A stretch of 64,000 bases of DNA from JAFECT01 sp964432415 (GTDB taxonomy: Bacteria > Pseudomonadota > Alphaproteobacteria > Caulobacterales > Caulobacteraceae). Location of the stretch: NCBI GenBank assembly GCA_964432415.1, contig CAYSNW010000011.1, forward strand, positions 1-64,000. The letters run 5' to 3'. Below are positions 48,987 to 57,877 of this stretch, piece after piece. Positions within the stretch are counted from its first letter, which is position 1; every line of letters starts with the position of its first letter. The translations under genes were made by a program, and so were the position numbers. Below the pieces are notes generated by a model, which saw only the letters and a program-made list of their open reading frames with translations, ran no database searches and had not been told where the DNA came from.

Positions 48987-50663
48987 ATGTCCGACACGGC
49001 GCCCGAACGCGAAGCCATGGAATACGATGTCGTGATCGTCGGCGCGGGGCCCGCGGGCCTGGCCGCCGCCATCCGACTCAAGCAGCTCGCCGCCGAGACC
49101 GGCCGCGACGTTTCCGTAGCGGTGCTGGAGAAGGGCTCGGAGGTCGGCGCCCACATCCTGTCGGGCGCGGTGATCGATCCGGTGGGGTTGAACGAACTGA
49201 TCCCCGACTGGAAGGAGCGCGGCGCGCCGCTGGAGACCCCAGTCACCAAGGACAAATTCGTGGTCCTCGGACCCCAGGGCTCGCTGGACATCACCTGGCT
49301 GCCCCAGCCGGAATTCCTGAAGAACCACGGCTGCTACATCGCCTCGCTGGCCAACGTCACCCGCTGGATGGCCACGGAAGCCGAGGCCATGGGGGTCGAG
49401 GTCTATCCCGGCATGGCGGCCTCGGAGGTCGTGTTCGACGACAAGGGCGCGGTGAAGGGCGTTGTCGCCGGCGTGTTCGGCGTTGCCCGCGACGGCCACC
49501 ACAAACCGGACTACCAGCCGGGCATCGAGCTGCACGGCAAATACACCTTGCTGGGCGAAGGCGTGCGCGGATCGCTGTCCAAGGCCCTGATCGCCAGGTT
49601 CGGCCTGCAGGAGGGCCGCGATCCCCAGAAGTACGGCATCGGCATCAAGGAGCTGTGGCAGGTCACGCCCGACAGGTTCCAGCCGGGCCTGGCCCAGCAC
49701 ACCATGGGCTGGCCGCTGGACAATTCGACCGGCGGCGGCTCGTTCATGTACCACTTCGGCGACCACTACGTGGCCATCGGGTTCGTGGTGCACCTGAACT
49801 ACAGGAACCCCTATCTGTCGCCCTTCGACGAGTTCCAGCGCTTCAAGCAGCACCCGATCATCCGCCCCGTGCTCGAGGGCGGACGGCGCATCGCCTATGG
49901 CGCGCGCGCCATCACCGAGGGCGGCTTCCAGTCGGTGCCCAAGCTGGCCTTCCCGGGCGGCGCCCTGATCGGCTGTTCGGCCGGCTTCGTGAACGTCCCG
50001 CGCATCAAGGGCAGCCACAACGCCATCTCGACCGGCAAGATGGCCGCCGAGGCCGCCTTCGAGGCTTTGGGCGCGGGCCGCGAACGCGACGTTCTGGTGG
50101 GCTATGAGGAGGCCTACAAGACCTCGCGGGTGGCCAGGGAGCTCCACAAGGTCCGCAACATGAAGCCGCTGTGGTCGAAGCTCGGCACCCGGCTCGGCAT
50201 CCTGGTCGGCGGCGTGGACATGACCCTGACCAACCTGTTCGGCGGCTGGTCGCCGTTCGGCACCGTCCACCACGGCAAGACCGACGCGGAGGCCACCGAG
50301 CCGGCCGCGAAGCACAAGCCGATCGCCTATCCCAAGCCCGACGGGGTGATCAGCTTCGACAAGCTGTCCTCGGTGTTCCTGTCCAACACCAACCACGAGG
50401 AGGATCAGCCGATCCACCTCAAGCTCATCGATCCGAGCATCCCGATCCGCGTGAACCTGCCCGAGTACGCCGAACCGGCCCAGCGCTACTGCCCGGCGGC
50501 GGTTTATGAGGTGCTGCGCAACGAGGACGGGTCGAACCCGCGCTTCCAGATCAACGCCCAGAACTGCGTCCACTGCAAAACCTGCGACATCAAGGACCCG
50601 TCGCAGAACATCGTGTGGACCACGCCCGAAGGCGGCGGCGGGCCGAACTATCCGAACATGTGA
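48987..50663 (+). CDS. Electron transfer flavoprotein-ubiquinone oxidoreductase
   Basis: The protein of 558 residues has an FAD-binding Rossmann start (YDVVIVGAGPAGLAAAIRL), a ubiquinone-binding middle (GGSFMYHFGDHYVAIGFVVHLNY), and a C-terminal ferredoxin-like domain. The 4Fe-4S cysteines are in RYCPAAVYEV and NCVHCKTCDIKDP. It passes electrons from fatty acid and amino acid dehydrogenases, through ETF, to the ubiquinone pool at the inner membrane. The ETF subunits are not in the window. Confidence 0.97.
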   Translation: MSDTAPEREAMEYDVVIVGAGPAGLAAAIRLKQLAAETGRDVSVAVLEKGSEVGAHILSGAVIDPVGLNELIPDWKERGAPLETPVTKDKFVVLGPQGSLDITWLPQPEFLKNHGCYIASLANVTRWMATEAEAMGVEVYPGMAASEVVFDDKGAVKGVVAGVFGVARDGHHKPDYQPGIELHGKYTLLGEGVRGSLSKALIARFGLQEGRDPQKYGIGIKELWQVTPDRFQPGLAQHTMGWPLDNSTGGGSFMYHFGDHYVAIGFVVHLNYRNPYLSPFDEFQRFKQHPIIRPVLEGGRRIAYGARAITEGGFQSVPKLAFPGGALIGCSAGFVNVPRIKGSHNAISTGKMAAEAAFEALGAGRERDVLVGYEEAYKTSRVARELHKVRNMKPLWSKLGTRLGILVGGVDMTLTNLFGGWSPFGTVHHGKTDAEATEPAAKHKPIAYPKPDGVISFDKLSSVFLSNTNHEEDQPIHLKLIDPSIPIRVNLPEYAEPAQRYCPAAVYEVLRNEDGSNPRFQINAQNCVHCKTCDIKDPSQNIVWTTPEGGGGPNYPNM

Positions 50664-50711
50664 GCGACTCTCGTTCGGGTTGCGAAAGGGCTTCGGGCCT
50701 CGTCGTCGAGC

Positions 50712-52868
50712 GTGGTAGTCACGCCCTGGGCGACGGGGGCGACGGTGGACAGTGCGAGCATCCAGGAACGGCTGAAGCGCGCGGCGCCATGGTTCGCCGT
50801 GGCCGTGTTCGTGGCCGTCTTGCTTGGTCTCTACATCTACGTCTTCGCGGGTGATGCGCCCCGACGGCTCTTCGACTTCGCCGGTTGGCAGCGCTGGTGG
50901 AACGACAACCCGCGCAACGGGCTCGTCGCGATCATCGGGTTGGTCCTGGCCTCGATCTCAGTGGCGATTGGGGTCTATCAGGTCCTGATTGACCGGACAG
51001 TCGTGAGGGAGGGTGAGCGGACGCGTGAAACTGTCGCCGCTGACGGCGAGAAAACACGAGACAGCCTCGAAATCGCGACGGCGAAGATGACGACCGAAAT
51101 TCTCTCCGCCATTCACAATGCGCAACGTGGGGAGGCCGCCGAGCCGCCCCCCGAGGTCGGTCGCGATCAGGTCGTTGCAGCCGAGGCCTTGGCTGAACGT
51201 GGCGGCGAACCAGCCCGGTTGATCGCCAGGGGGCAGGTCGCGGAAGGCCTAGACGCGCTCCGTGCGGAGATCGAGGCTGAGGATGAGTCGATTGCGAACG
51301 TGCGCGCGGCACGCTGGCGCGAGCTCGGCGCCCTTGCCTATTCCGTCAGCGTCCAGCGGGCGATCGAAGCTTATGAGGAGGCATCGGGTCTCGACTCGTC
51401 GGATTTCTGGACATGGGTCCACCTAGCCCGGCTCTATCAGGCCGCGGGTCAGACACCCGATGCAGAACGCGTTGCGCGGTTGGCGCTGGCGACCAGCTCA
51501 AAGGCAAGGGATCGGTCGGTCGCGCTGAACGAAATCGGCGACGTGCTGAGAGCGCGCAACGACCTGACGGGTGCGTCGGATGCCTACCAGGAGAGTCTGG
51601 AGATTGCTCGAAAGCTGGTGGCGGAAGACCCGACCCAGGAGGAGCGGGCGCGCGACGTATCAGTGAGCCTGGATCGTATTGGAGACGCCCTAAGTGCGCG
51701 TAATGACTCGGCCGGGGCGCTCGAAGCCTATCGGGAGGGTCTTGATATTGCACGCACGCTGGCGGTCGCTGACCCGATCCATGCGGGGCGGGCGCGCGAC
51801 GTTTCGGTGAGTTTGAATAAGCTCGGCGACGTGCTGAGGGCGCGCAACGACCTGACGGGGGCGTTGGAGGCCTATCAAGAAGGTCTGGAGATTGCTCGAA
51901 AGGTGGCGGAGGCGGACCCGAACCATGCGGAGCGCGCGCGCGACGTATCAGTGAGTTTGGACCGTGTCGGCGACGTGTTGAATGCTCGCAACGAACTGAC
52001 GGGTGCCTTGGAGGCCTACGAGGAGGCCTTGGCCATACGGCGAGAGCTGGCGGCGGCGGACCCGAGTCACGCGGAGCGGGCTCGGGACATTTCGGTGAGC
52101 TTGAACAAGATCGGAGACGTGCTCAGTGCGCGCAATGACCTGACGGGTGCGCTGGACGTCTATCAGGAGGGGCTGGCCATACGGCGAAAGCTGGCGACGG
52201 CGGACCCGAGTCACGCGGAGCGGGCGCGCGACATGTCGGTGAGTCTGGACCGTGTCGGCGACGTGCTGAGAGCACGCAACGACCTGACGGGTGCGTTGGA
52301 GGCCTATGAGGAGGCCTTGGCCATACGGCGAGAGCTGGCAGCGGCGAATCCGACGCACGCGGAGCGGGCGCGAGATGTTTCATTGGGTTTGGACCGGATC
52401 GGTGATGTTCTGCGCGCGCGCGGCGACTTGACGGGTGCGCTGGAGGTCCATCGGGAGGGACTGAAGATTGCTCGAAGGCTAGCAGCGGCGGATCCCACCC
52501 ATGCAGATCGGGCGCGCGACCTGTCTGTGAGCCTGGCTCTGATCGGTGACGTACTGAGCGGGAGCAACGATCTAACGGGCGCGATGGAGGCCTATCACGA
52601 GGGGCTGGACATACAGCGAAGGCTGGCGGCAGCGGACCCGACGAACGCAAGTCGGAGCATGGACGTGGCTGTCAGCCTGGCCAAGCTCGCGCAGATTGCT
52701 GAAGCAAGTGGAGACCTTCGGGCGGCCGCGTCTCGCTTCGCCGAAGCGCGAGACCTATTCATGGCGCTGTCCAATGCTGCGCCGGACTATCATCAACTTA
52801 GTCGGATGGCCGAAGCCGCCACGGAAGATGCTGCCCGTCTCAGCGTCCGTCCCTCAGCTACGCCTTAG
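50712..52868 (+). CDS. Membrane protein with eight tandem 48-residue TPR repeats
   Basis: The protein of 718 residues starts at a GTG (another GTG lies 33 bases on). Two transmembrane helices (about 25-47 and 71-94) precede a coiled region with REGERTRETVAADGEK. After linker TPRs come eight near-identical 48-residue units (SVSLDRIGDVLRARNDLTGA... ADPSHAERARD), of the kinesin-light-chain-like TPR type, followed by a degenerate ninth. The repeats vary at set positions only, as expected for a ligand-binding superhelix kept uniform by recombination. Its partners are unknown. The repetitive region is somewhat less GC-biased than its neighbours. Confidence 0.8.
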   Translation: MVVTPWATGATVDSASIQERLKRAAPWFAVAVFVAVLLGLYIYVFAGDAPRRLFDFAGWQRWWNDNPRNGLVAIIGLVLASISVAIGVYQVLIDRTVVREGERTRETVAADGEKTRDSLEIATAKMTTEILSAIHNAQRGEAAEPPPEVGRDQVVAAEALAERGGEPARLIARGQVAEGLDALRAEIEAEDESIANVRAARWRELGALAYSVSVQRAIEAYEEASGLDSSDFWTWVHLARLYQAAGQTPDAERVARLALATSSKARDRSVALNEIGDVLRARNDLTGASDAYQESLEIARKLVAEDPTQEERARDVSVSLDRIGDALSARNDSAGALEAYREGLDIARTLAVADPIHAGRARDVSVSLNKLGDVLRARNDLTGALEAYQEGLEIARKVAEADPNHAERARDVSVSLDRVGDVLNARNELTGALEAYEEALAIRRELAAADPSHAERARDISVSLNKIGDVLSARNDLTGALDVYQEGLAIRRKLATADPSHAERARDMSVSLDRVGDVLRARNDLTGALEAYEEALAIRRELAAANPTHAERARDVSLGLDRIGDVLRARGDLTGALEVHREGLKIARRLAAADPTHADRARDLSVSLALIGDVLSGSNDLTGAMEAYHEGLDIQRRLAAADPTNASRSMDVAVSLAKLAQIAEASGDLRAAASRFAEARDLFMALSNAAPDYHQLSRMAEAATEDAARLSVRPSATP
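51516..52667 (+). repeat. Eight tandem 144-bp coding repeats
   Basis: Units begin at 51516, 51660, 51804, 51948, 52092, 52236, 52380 and 52524. Units 2 to 6 alternate SLDR and SLNK at the same position, and units 4 and 6 share EAYEEALAIRREL, pointing to duplication of a two-unit (288-bp) block. Confidence 0.9.
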
Positions 52869-52952
52869 CGTGCGCCGTTTCCGAGTTCCGAGGAGTAGGC
52901 TATCAATAGTCAGGGCCTAACTGTTCCCGCCGCCGCGCCTGTGAGGCCTTCG

Positions 52953-54668
52953 ATGTTTCGTCCAGTATCGCTTTTCGCCCTCGCCCTGGCGGCAGGCTTC
53001 CTCGCGACCCCACTCGCCGCCCTCGCCCAGAACGTCGACCGTTCCGTGATCGCACCGTCGCAGGACGAGCCCTCGCTGTACGGTTCGTTCCTGGCCGGGC
53101 GCAGCGCGCTGCAGAACGGCGACAGCCGCGACGGCGCCGCCCTTCTGAAGCAGGCCGCCGAGGACGGATCGGGCATCACCGTGGTGCGTGAGCGCGCCTT
53201 TACCGCCGCGCTCGTGGCGGGGGACATCACCTCGGCCTCGCGCCTGGCGCCCAGCTCGCCGCCGTCCGCGGCCGCCATCAGCTCGCTCGGACGGGTCACC
53301 GTCGCCGTCGAGTCCATCGCCACCCGGCGCGGCGCCGCGGCGGACAAGGCCCTGGCCGGCGCCCCGATCAGCATGCCCCATCGCTCCATCGCCATGCTGC
53401 TGCGCCCGTGGACGGCGGCGGCGGCCGGCGACTGGGACCGGGCGGTGGCCCACCACGAGGCTGAGGGCGACCGTCTGGTCGAGATTCTGGATCAGTCCAG
53501 CCGCGCCGTGCTGCTGGAGGAACGCCGCCGCTACGACGAGGCCGAAGTGCTCTACAAGGGCCTGGCCACCGATCCCGTGGCCGCCTCCCTGTTCCAGCTG
53601 ACCTACGGCGAATTCCTGGAGCGGCGCGGCCGCACCCGCGAGGCCATCGCCCTGTACGACCAGGTCCTGGCCCAGCCCGGCTTCCACGACGCGGTCATCG
53701 TCGCTGCCCGCGAGCGGGCACTTCGCCATGGCGCCCCGCCGCCGGTCGCGGACCTGAAGCACGGCGCGGCCCAGATCGTCACCTATGCCGCCGCCTCCAT
53801 GTCGGCCCAGCGTCAAGCCGAGATCGCCCTGATCTACACCCAGCTCGCGCTGCGGCTCGATCCCAACCTCGCCCAGGCCTGGGTGCTGGCCGGCGACGCC
53901 TTCGTGACCCTGCGCGACGACAAGGCCGCGCGCGCCGCCTGGGCCCACGTCTCGCCCAGCTCCCGCTATGCGGTGGATGCGCTCACCCGCACCGCCTACA
54001 GCCTGCAGCGCACGGGCGACCTGGACGGCGCGATCCGCATCGCGCGCGACGCGCTCAAGGCTGGGCCGACCGATCTGCAGGCCCATCTGGTGCTGGCCGA
54101 CCTGTTGCGCACCGCCCAGCGCTATCCCGAGGCGCTTGCGACCCTCGACCGGCTGGTCGGCCTGGGCGGCGGCGCCGACTGGCGGGTGCTCTACATGCGC
54201 GCCGACACGCGCGAACATCTGGACCGCTGGCCCGAGGCCGAGGCCGACCTGAAGGAAGCCCTGCGCATCAGCCCCAACGAGCCGGAGGTGCTGAACTACC
54301 TCGGCTTCCAGTGGATCGACCGCGGCCAGGACATCAAGGGCGGCCTGCAACTGGTCGAGAAGGCGGTGGTGGGGCGTCCCAACTCCGGCGCCATGCAGGA
54401 CTCCCTCGGCTGGGCGCACTACAAGCTCGGCGACTACGACAAGGCCGTCGAGGTGCTGGAGGCCGCGGTGGCGCTGGACGCCGCCGACGCCTCGATCAAC
54501 GATCACCTGGGCGACGCCTACTGGATGAGCGGCCGCCGCGACGAGGCCGGATACCAATGGCGCCGGGTCCTGACCCTGTCGCCGGACGCCCGGCTGAAGG
54601 CCGCGGCCGAAGCCAAGCTGAAGGACGGTCTGGGAGCGCGCTCCGCCGTGGCCACGGGCGGGAAGTGA
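52953..54668 (+). CDS. Secreted tetratricopeptide-repeat protein upstream of ispE
   Basis: The protein of 571 residues has a signal peptide ending AALAQ and at least eight TPRs, for example YGSFLAGRSALQNGDSRDGAA near residue 45 and the regular C-terminal set QDSLGWAHYKLGDYDKAVEV and NDHLGDAYWMSGRRDEAGYQ. Proteins of this type precede ispE in many alphaproteobacteria. Function is unestablished; a periplasmic assembly role is likely for such a TPR-only protein. Its TGA overlaps the GTG start of ispE (GTGA at 54665-54668), so ispE translation probably depends on it. Confidence 0.88.
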   Translation: MFRPVSLFALALAAGFLATPLAALAQNVDRSVIAPSQDEPSLYGSFLAGRSALQNGDSRDGAALLKQAAEDGSGITVVRERAFTAALVAGDITSASRLAPSSPPSAAAISSLGRVTVAVESIATRRGAAADKALAGAPISMPHRSIAMLLRPWTAAAAGDWDRAVAHHEAEGDRLVEILDQSSRAVLLEERRRYDEAEVLYKGLATDPVAASLFQLTYGEFLERRGRTREAIALYDQVLAQPGFHDAVIVAARERALRHGAPPPVADLKHGAAQIVTYAAASMSAQRQAEIALIYTQLALRLDPNLAQAWVLAGDAFVTLRDDKAARAAWAHVSPSSRYAVDALTRTAYSLQRTGDLDGAIRIARDALKAGPTDLQAHLVLADLLRTAQRYPEALATLDRLVGLGGGADWRVLYMRADTREHLDRWPEAEADLKEALRISPNEPEVLNYLGFQWIDRGQDIKGGLQLVEKAVVGRPNSGAMQDSLGWAHYKLGDYDKAVEVLEAAVALDAADASINDHLGDAYWMSGRRDEAGYQWRRVLTLSPDARLKAAAEAKLKDGLGARSAVATGGK

Positions 54669-55540
54669 GCTCGGCCTTCGCTCCGGCCAAGGTCAATCTC
54701 TACCTCCACGTCGGCGGCGCGGACGCCGACGGCTATCACCCGATCTCGAGCCTCGTCGTCTTCGCCAACGTCGGCGACCGCCTGGGCCTGTCGCCGTCCG
54801 ACAGCCTGGAGCTGAAGCTCGACGGCCCGTTCGCGGGCGACGCCGGGCCTCTGGAGGACAATCTGGTGATCCGCGCCCTGCGCGCGCTGGAGCGGGCGAT
54901 GGGCGCCGGCTTCCCGCCGATGCGGCTGCTGCTGGACAAGCAGCTGCCGGTCGCCGCGGGCCTGGGGGGCGGTTCCGCCGACGCGGGCGCGACCCTGCGG
55001 CTGCTGACGCGGGCCTTCGACCTGCCCATCCATCCCGAGACCCTGGCCGAGATCGCCTCGGGCATCGGCGCCGACGGACCGATGTGCCTGCGCTCCGAGC
55101 CGGTCGTGGCCGAGGGCAGGGGGGAACGGCTGACGCCGGCGCCGGACCTGCCGGAACTGCACGCGGTGCTGGTCAATCCGGGCGTCGCCTCGCCCACGGG
55201 CCCGGTCTACCGGGCCTACGACGCGATGGGTGCGCCCGGCCGGGCCGATCGCCCGCGCCTTCCCGACGCCTTCGAGTCGGCGCAGGAGCTGGCCGCAGTC
55301 TTGGCCCGCTGCCGCAATGATCTGGAGGCGCCGGCGGTCGCGCTGGCGCCCGGGATCGGCGATGCGCTCGAGCGGCTGCGTGACGCGCCCGAAACCCTGC
55401 TGGCGCGCATGTCCGGATCGGGCGCCACCTGCTTCGCCCTGTGTTCGGGAGAGATGGAGGCGCAAAGCCTTGCCGGGCGACTGGCCGGCGAACGGCCGGA
55501 CTGGTGGGTGCGGGCGTGCGAACTGGGCGGACCCTGGTGA
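54665..55540 (+). CDS. ispE: 4-diphosphocytidyl-2-C-methyl-D-erythritol kinase
   Basis: The protein of 291 residues is a GHMP kinase. FAPAKVNLYLHV at the start carries the substrate-binding Lys, PVAAGLGGGSADAGATLR is the ATP-binding glycine loop, and MSGSGATCFAL is the third motif. It phosphorylates CDP-methylerythritol in the non-mevalonate pathway to isoprenoids. The GTG start overlaps the upstream TPR gene stop. Confidence 0.96.
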   Translation: MSSAFAPAKVNLYLHVGGADADGYHPISSLVVFANVGDRLGLSPSDSLELKLDGPFAGDAGPLEDNLVIRALRALERAMGAGFPPMRLLLDKQLPVAAGLGGGSADAGATLRLLTRAFDLPIHPETLAEIASGIGADGPMCLRSEPVVAEGRGERLTPAPDLPELHAVLVNPGVASPTGPVYRAYDAMGAPGRADRPRLPDAFESAQELAAVLARCRNDLEAPAVALAPGIGDALERLRDAPETLLARMSGSGATCFALCSGEMEAQSLAGRLAGERPDWWVRACELGGPW

Positions 55541-55609
55541 TCACCTCGGGCCGGAACCAGCTTGGCCGCTGAGGGGTTCGATCTCCGGATGTTTCTGGAG
55601 GACTTCCCC

Positions 55610-55933
55610 ATGATCCGCATCGTTTCCGCTTTCGCCGCCCTCGCCATCGCCGTCCCGGCCTTCGCCCAGACGCCGCCGCCCATCCCCGTCTCCTCGCCCG
55701 GCGGCGGCGACCGCGAGATGGCCGGCCAGGCCAGGGACAATCCGCCGCCGTCGGCAGGTTCCGGCCAGCTGTGGACCAGGACCAACACCATCACCGGCGC
55801 CAATGGCGCCACCGGCCAGATGACCATCGTGGCCAATCCTCCGATCCCGGACACGGCGGAGAACCGCGCCCGTTACGGCGGGCCGATGTCTGGCCATCGC
55901 CTGAAGAAACCCGAGCCGCCGGTCGGAAAATAG
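55610..55933 (+). CDS. Small exported protein with PDTxENRA motif, copy 1
   Basis: The protein of 107 residues has a signal peptide ending AFAQT, a Pro/Gly-rich linker, then WTRTNTITGANGATGQMTIVANPPIPDTAENRARYGGPMS and a basic end. The second part closely resembles the end of the next gene's product (V-P-D-T-x-E-N-R-A-x-Y-G-x-P-x-S). I do not recognise the family. It is 69 bp after ispE with a GGAG ribosome site, and may be part of that operon. Confidence 0.75.
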   Translation: MIRIVSAFAALAIAVPAFAQTPPPIPVSSPGGGDREMAGQARDNPPPSAGSGQLWTRTNTITGANGATGQMTIVANPPIPDTAENRARYGGPMSGHRLKKPEPPVGK

Positions 55934-56008
55934 GGAAACCCGCGCGCCTCAGGGGCGTTTCCCTCGCGTTACTCACCGCAGTCGGGGTTGGCGCATGGAG
56001 CACAGACG

Positions 56009-56380
56009 ATGCGTATCGAAACACTTCTGATCGGGACCGCCTCCCTGACCCTGATCGCCGGCGCGGCCATGGCCCAGTCGACGACCACCACCGGCACGCC
56101 CCCGCCGCAAAGCCCGATGGCCACGCCCAATTCGATGGGCGCCACGCCGGCCACCACCGACCCGTCCAACTACCCGCCCGCCCCTGTGACGACCGACACG
56201 ACCATGACGGCGCCGTCCACTGACACCACCACCCTGCCGACGCGGATGTACACGACCTCCTCGGGCGTGAATGTCCAGGTCATCTCCAACGGCCCGGTGC
56301 CGGACACGCCGGAGAACCGCGCCAAGTACGGCCAGCCGCTCAGCCACGCGGGCAAGAAGACCGCGCCCGCCGGCAACTGA
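56009..56380 (+). CDS. Small exported protein with PDTxENRA motif, copy 2
   Basis: The protein of 123 residues has a signal peptide ending AMAQS and a disordered Thr/Pro-rich middle (TTTTGTPPPQSP, TDTTMTAPSTDTTTL). The C-terminal 35 residues, NVQVISNGPVPDTPENRAKYGQPLS, are homologous to copy 1. The disordered middle differs completely, so only the C-terminal motif is under selection. A strong terminator follows 30 bp later. Confidence 0.75.
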   Translation: MRIETLLIGTASLTLIAGAAMAQSTTTTGTPPPQSPMATPNSMGATPATTDPSNYPPAPVTTDTTMTAPSTDTTTLPTRMYTTSSGVNVQVISNGPVPDTPENRAKYGQPLSHAGKKTAPAGN

Positions 56381-56409
56381 TTTCCACCATCTCTTCGACT
56401 TGATAGCTC

Positions 56410-56442
56410 AGTCGGCGGGCCCTATGGTCCGCCGACTTTTTT
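56410..56442 (+). terminator. Intrinsic terminator upstream of glyQ
   Basis: A 12-pair stem with one G.U (arms 56410-56421 and 56426-56437, loop CTAT) leads into six T residues (56437-56442). It ends the ispE to copy 2 transcription unit. It is 35 bp before the glyQ start, so glyQ needs its own promoter within or after it, or readthrough. Confidence 0.92.
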
Positions 56443-56476
56443 GCGCTTGCGAAAAGCCCGAAATCCCAGAGCTGAC

Positions 56477-57364
56477 GTGTCCGAAGAGCCCTTATCGTTT
56501 CAGGACCTGATCCTGACGCTGCACCGCTATTGGAGCGATCAGGGCTGCCTGATCCTGCAGCCCTATGACGTGGAGGTGGGGGCAGGGACCCTGCATCCCG
56601 CGACCGTCCTGCGCGCGCTGGGTCCCAAGCGCTGGTGGGCGGCCTACGTCCAGCCCTCGCGTCGCCCAGCGGACGGCCGCTTCGGCGAGAATCCCAACCG
56701 GCTGCAGCACTACTACCAGTACCAGGTGATCCTGAAACCGAACCCGGACAATCTCCAGGACCTGTACCTGGGCTCGCTCCGGGCCATCGGTATCGACCCG
56801 ATGCTGCACGACATCCGCTTCGTCGAGGACGACTGGGAAAACCCGACCGTGGGCGCCTGGGGCCTGGGCTGGGAGGTCTGGTGCGACGGCATGGAGGTCA
56901 CCCAGTACACCTACTTCCAGCAGGTGGGCGGGCTCGACGTCTTCCCGGTGGCGGGCGAGCTGACCTACGGCCTGGAGCGCCTGGCCATGTACGTCCAGGG
57001 CGTGGACAACGTCTACGACCTGAAATTCAACAAGGCCGGAGTGAAGTACGGCGAGGTCTTCCTGGAGAACGAACGCGAGTTCTCCGCCTTCAACTTCGAG
57101 GGCGTCGAGGTCGAGACCGTCAAGCGCCAGTTCGAGGACATGGAACGCCAGGTGCCGCGCATCCTGGCCATGAAGGGCCCCCAGGGGCAGGCCCTGGTGC
57201 TGCCGGCCTACGACCACGTTTTGAAGGCCAGCCACCTGTTCAACCTGATGGACGCGAGCGGCGCGATCGCCGTGGCCGAGCGGCAGAGCTACATCGGCCG
57301 CATCCGCGACCTCTGTAAAATGTGCGCCGAGGCGTGGGTCGCCGGGCCTGGGGGTGAGGCGTGA
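56477..57364 (+). CDS. glyQ: Glycyl-tRNA synthetase alpha subunit
   Basis: The protein of 295 residues from a GTG (MSEEPLSFQDLILTLHRYW) is the catalytic class II alpha subunit of the bacterial alpha2beta2 enzyme. QGCLILQPYDVEVGAGT and HYYQYQVILKP are the motif regions, and GLGWEVWCDGMEVTQ is family specific. It activates glycine and works with GlyS, encoded after an intervening DUF2314 gene. Its TGA overlaps that gene's GTG. Confidence 0.97.
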   Translation: MSEEPLSFQDLILTLHRYWSDQGCLILQPYDVEVGAGTLHPATVLRALGPKRWWAAYVQPSRRPADGRFGENPNRLQHYYQYQVILKPNPDNLQDLYLGSLRAIGIDPMLHDIRFVEDDWENPTVGAWGLGWEVWCDGMEVTQYTYFQQVGGLDVFPVAGELTYGLERLAMYVQGVDNVYDLKFNKAGVKYGEVFLENEREFSAFNFEGVEVETVKRQFEDMERQVPRILAMKGPQGQALVLPAYDHVLKASHLFNLMDASGAIAVAERQSYIGRIRDLCKMCAEAWVAGPGGEA

Positions 57365-57876
57365 GGACCTTTGTGATCGCTCTGGCGGTGCTGTTGGGCG
57401 CCGGTTCCGCCCAGGCGCAAGAGAGCCAGGCGCAGCCGGGCGAGTTTCAGGACCGCGTCGAGATGGTGTCGGGCAAGGACGCGGCGATGAACGCCGCGAT
57501 CGCCTCCGCGCGCGCCAACCTGCCGACCTTCTGGAAGCGTTTCGAGCAACGGGGGCCGCAAGGTTTCCTGCTCAAGGTGGCCCTGCCGACCGCCCATGGC
57601 GGAACCGAGCACATCTGGGTCGACAACATCCGGCGCAAGGATGGGGTGATCACCGCCGAGATCGGCGACGATCCGGATGACCTGCCGGACCTCAAGCTCG
57701 GCTCACAGATCACCGTGGATCCCGCGAGCATCAGCGACTGGGGCTACCCCGGGGCGGACGGCCGCCGCTACGGCATGTTCACCACCCGCGTGCTGCTGCA
57801 TACCCTGACCCCTTCGGAACAGGCGCAGATCCAGGCGGTGCTGCAGCCTGAACCGCTCGAGACGGGGGTCCGCTGA
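57361..57876 (+). CDS. Exported DUF2314 protein between glyQ and glyS
   Basis: The protein of 171 residues has a signal peptide ending AQAQE. A DUF2314 domain follows, with MNAAIASARANLPTFWKRFE, FLLKVALPT, and EHIWVDNIRRKDGVITAEIGD. DUF2314 proteins have no known activity. The GTG start overlaps the glyQ stop (GTGA) and the stop lies 1 bp before the glyS start codon, so it is tightly coupled with both synthetase subunits. An exported protein inside a tRNA synthetase operon is unexpected; it may only use the expression level. Confidence 0.88.
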   Translation: MRTFVIALAVLLGAGSAQAQESQAQPGEFQDRVEMVSGKDAAMNAAIASARANLPTFWKRFEQRGPQGFLLKVALPTAHGGTEHIWVDNIRRKDGVITAEIGDDPDDLPDLKLGSQITVDPASISDWGYPGADGRRYGMFTTRVLLHTLTPSEQAQIQAVLQPEPLETGVR

Positions 57877-57877
57877 C

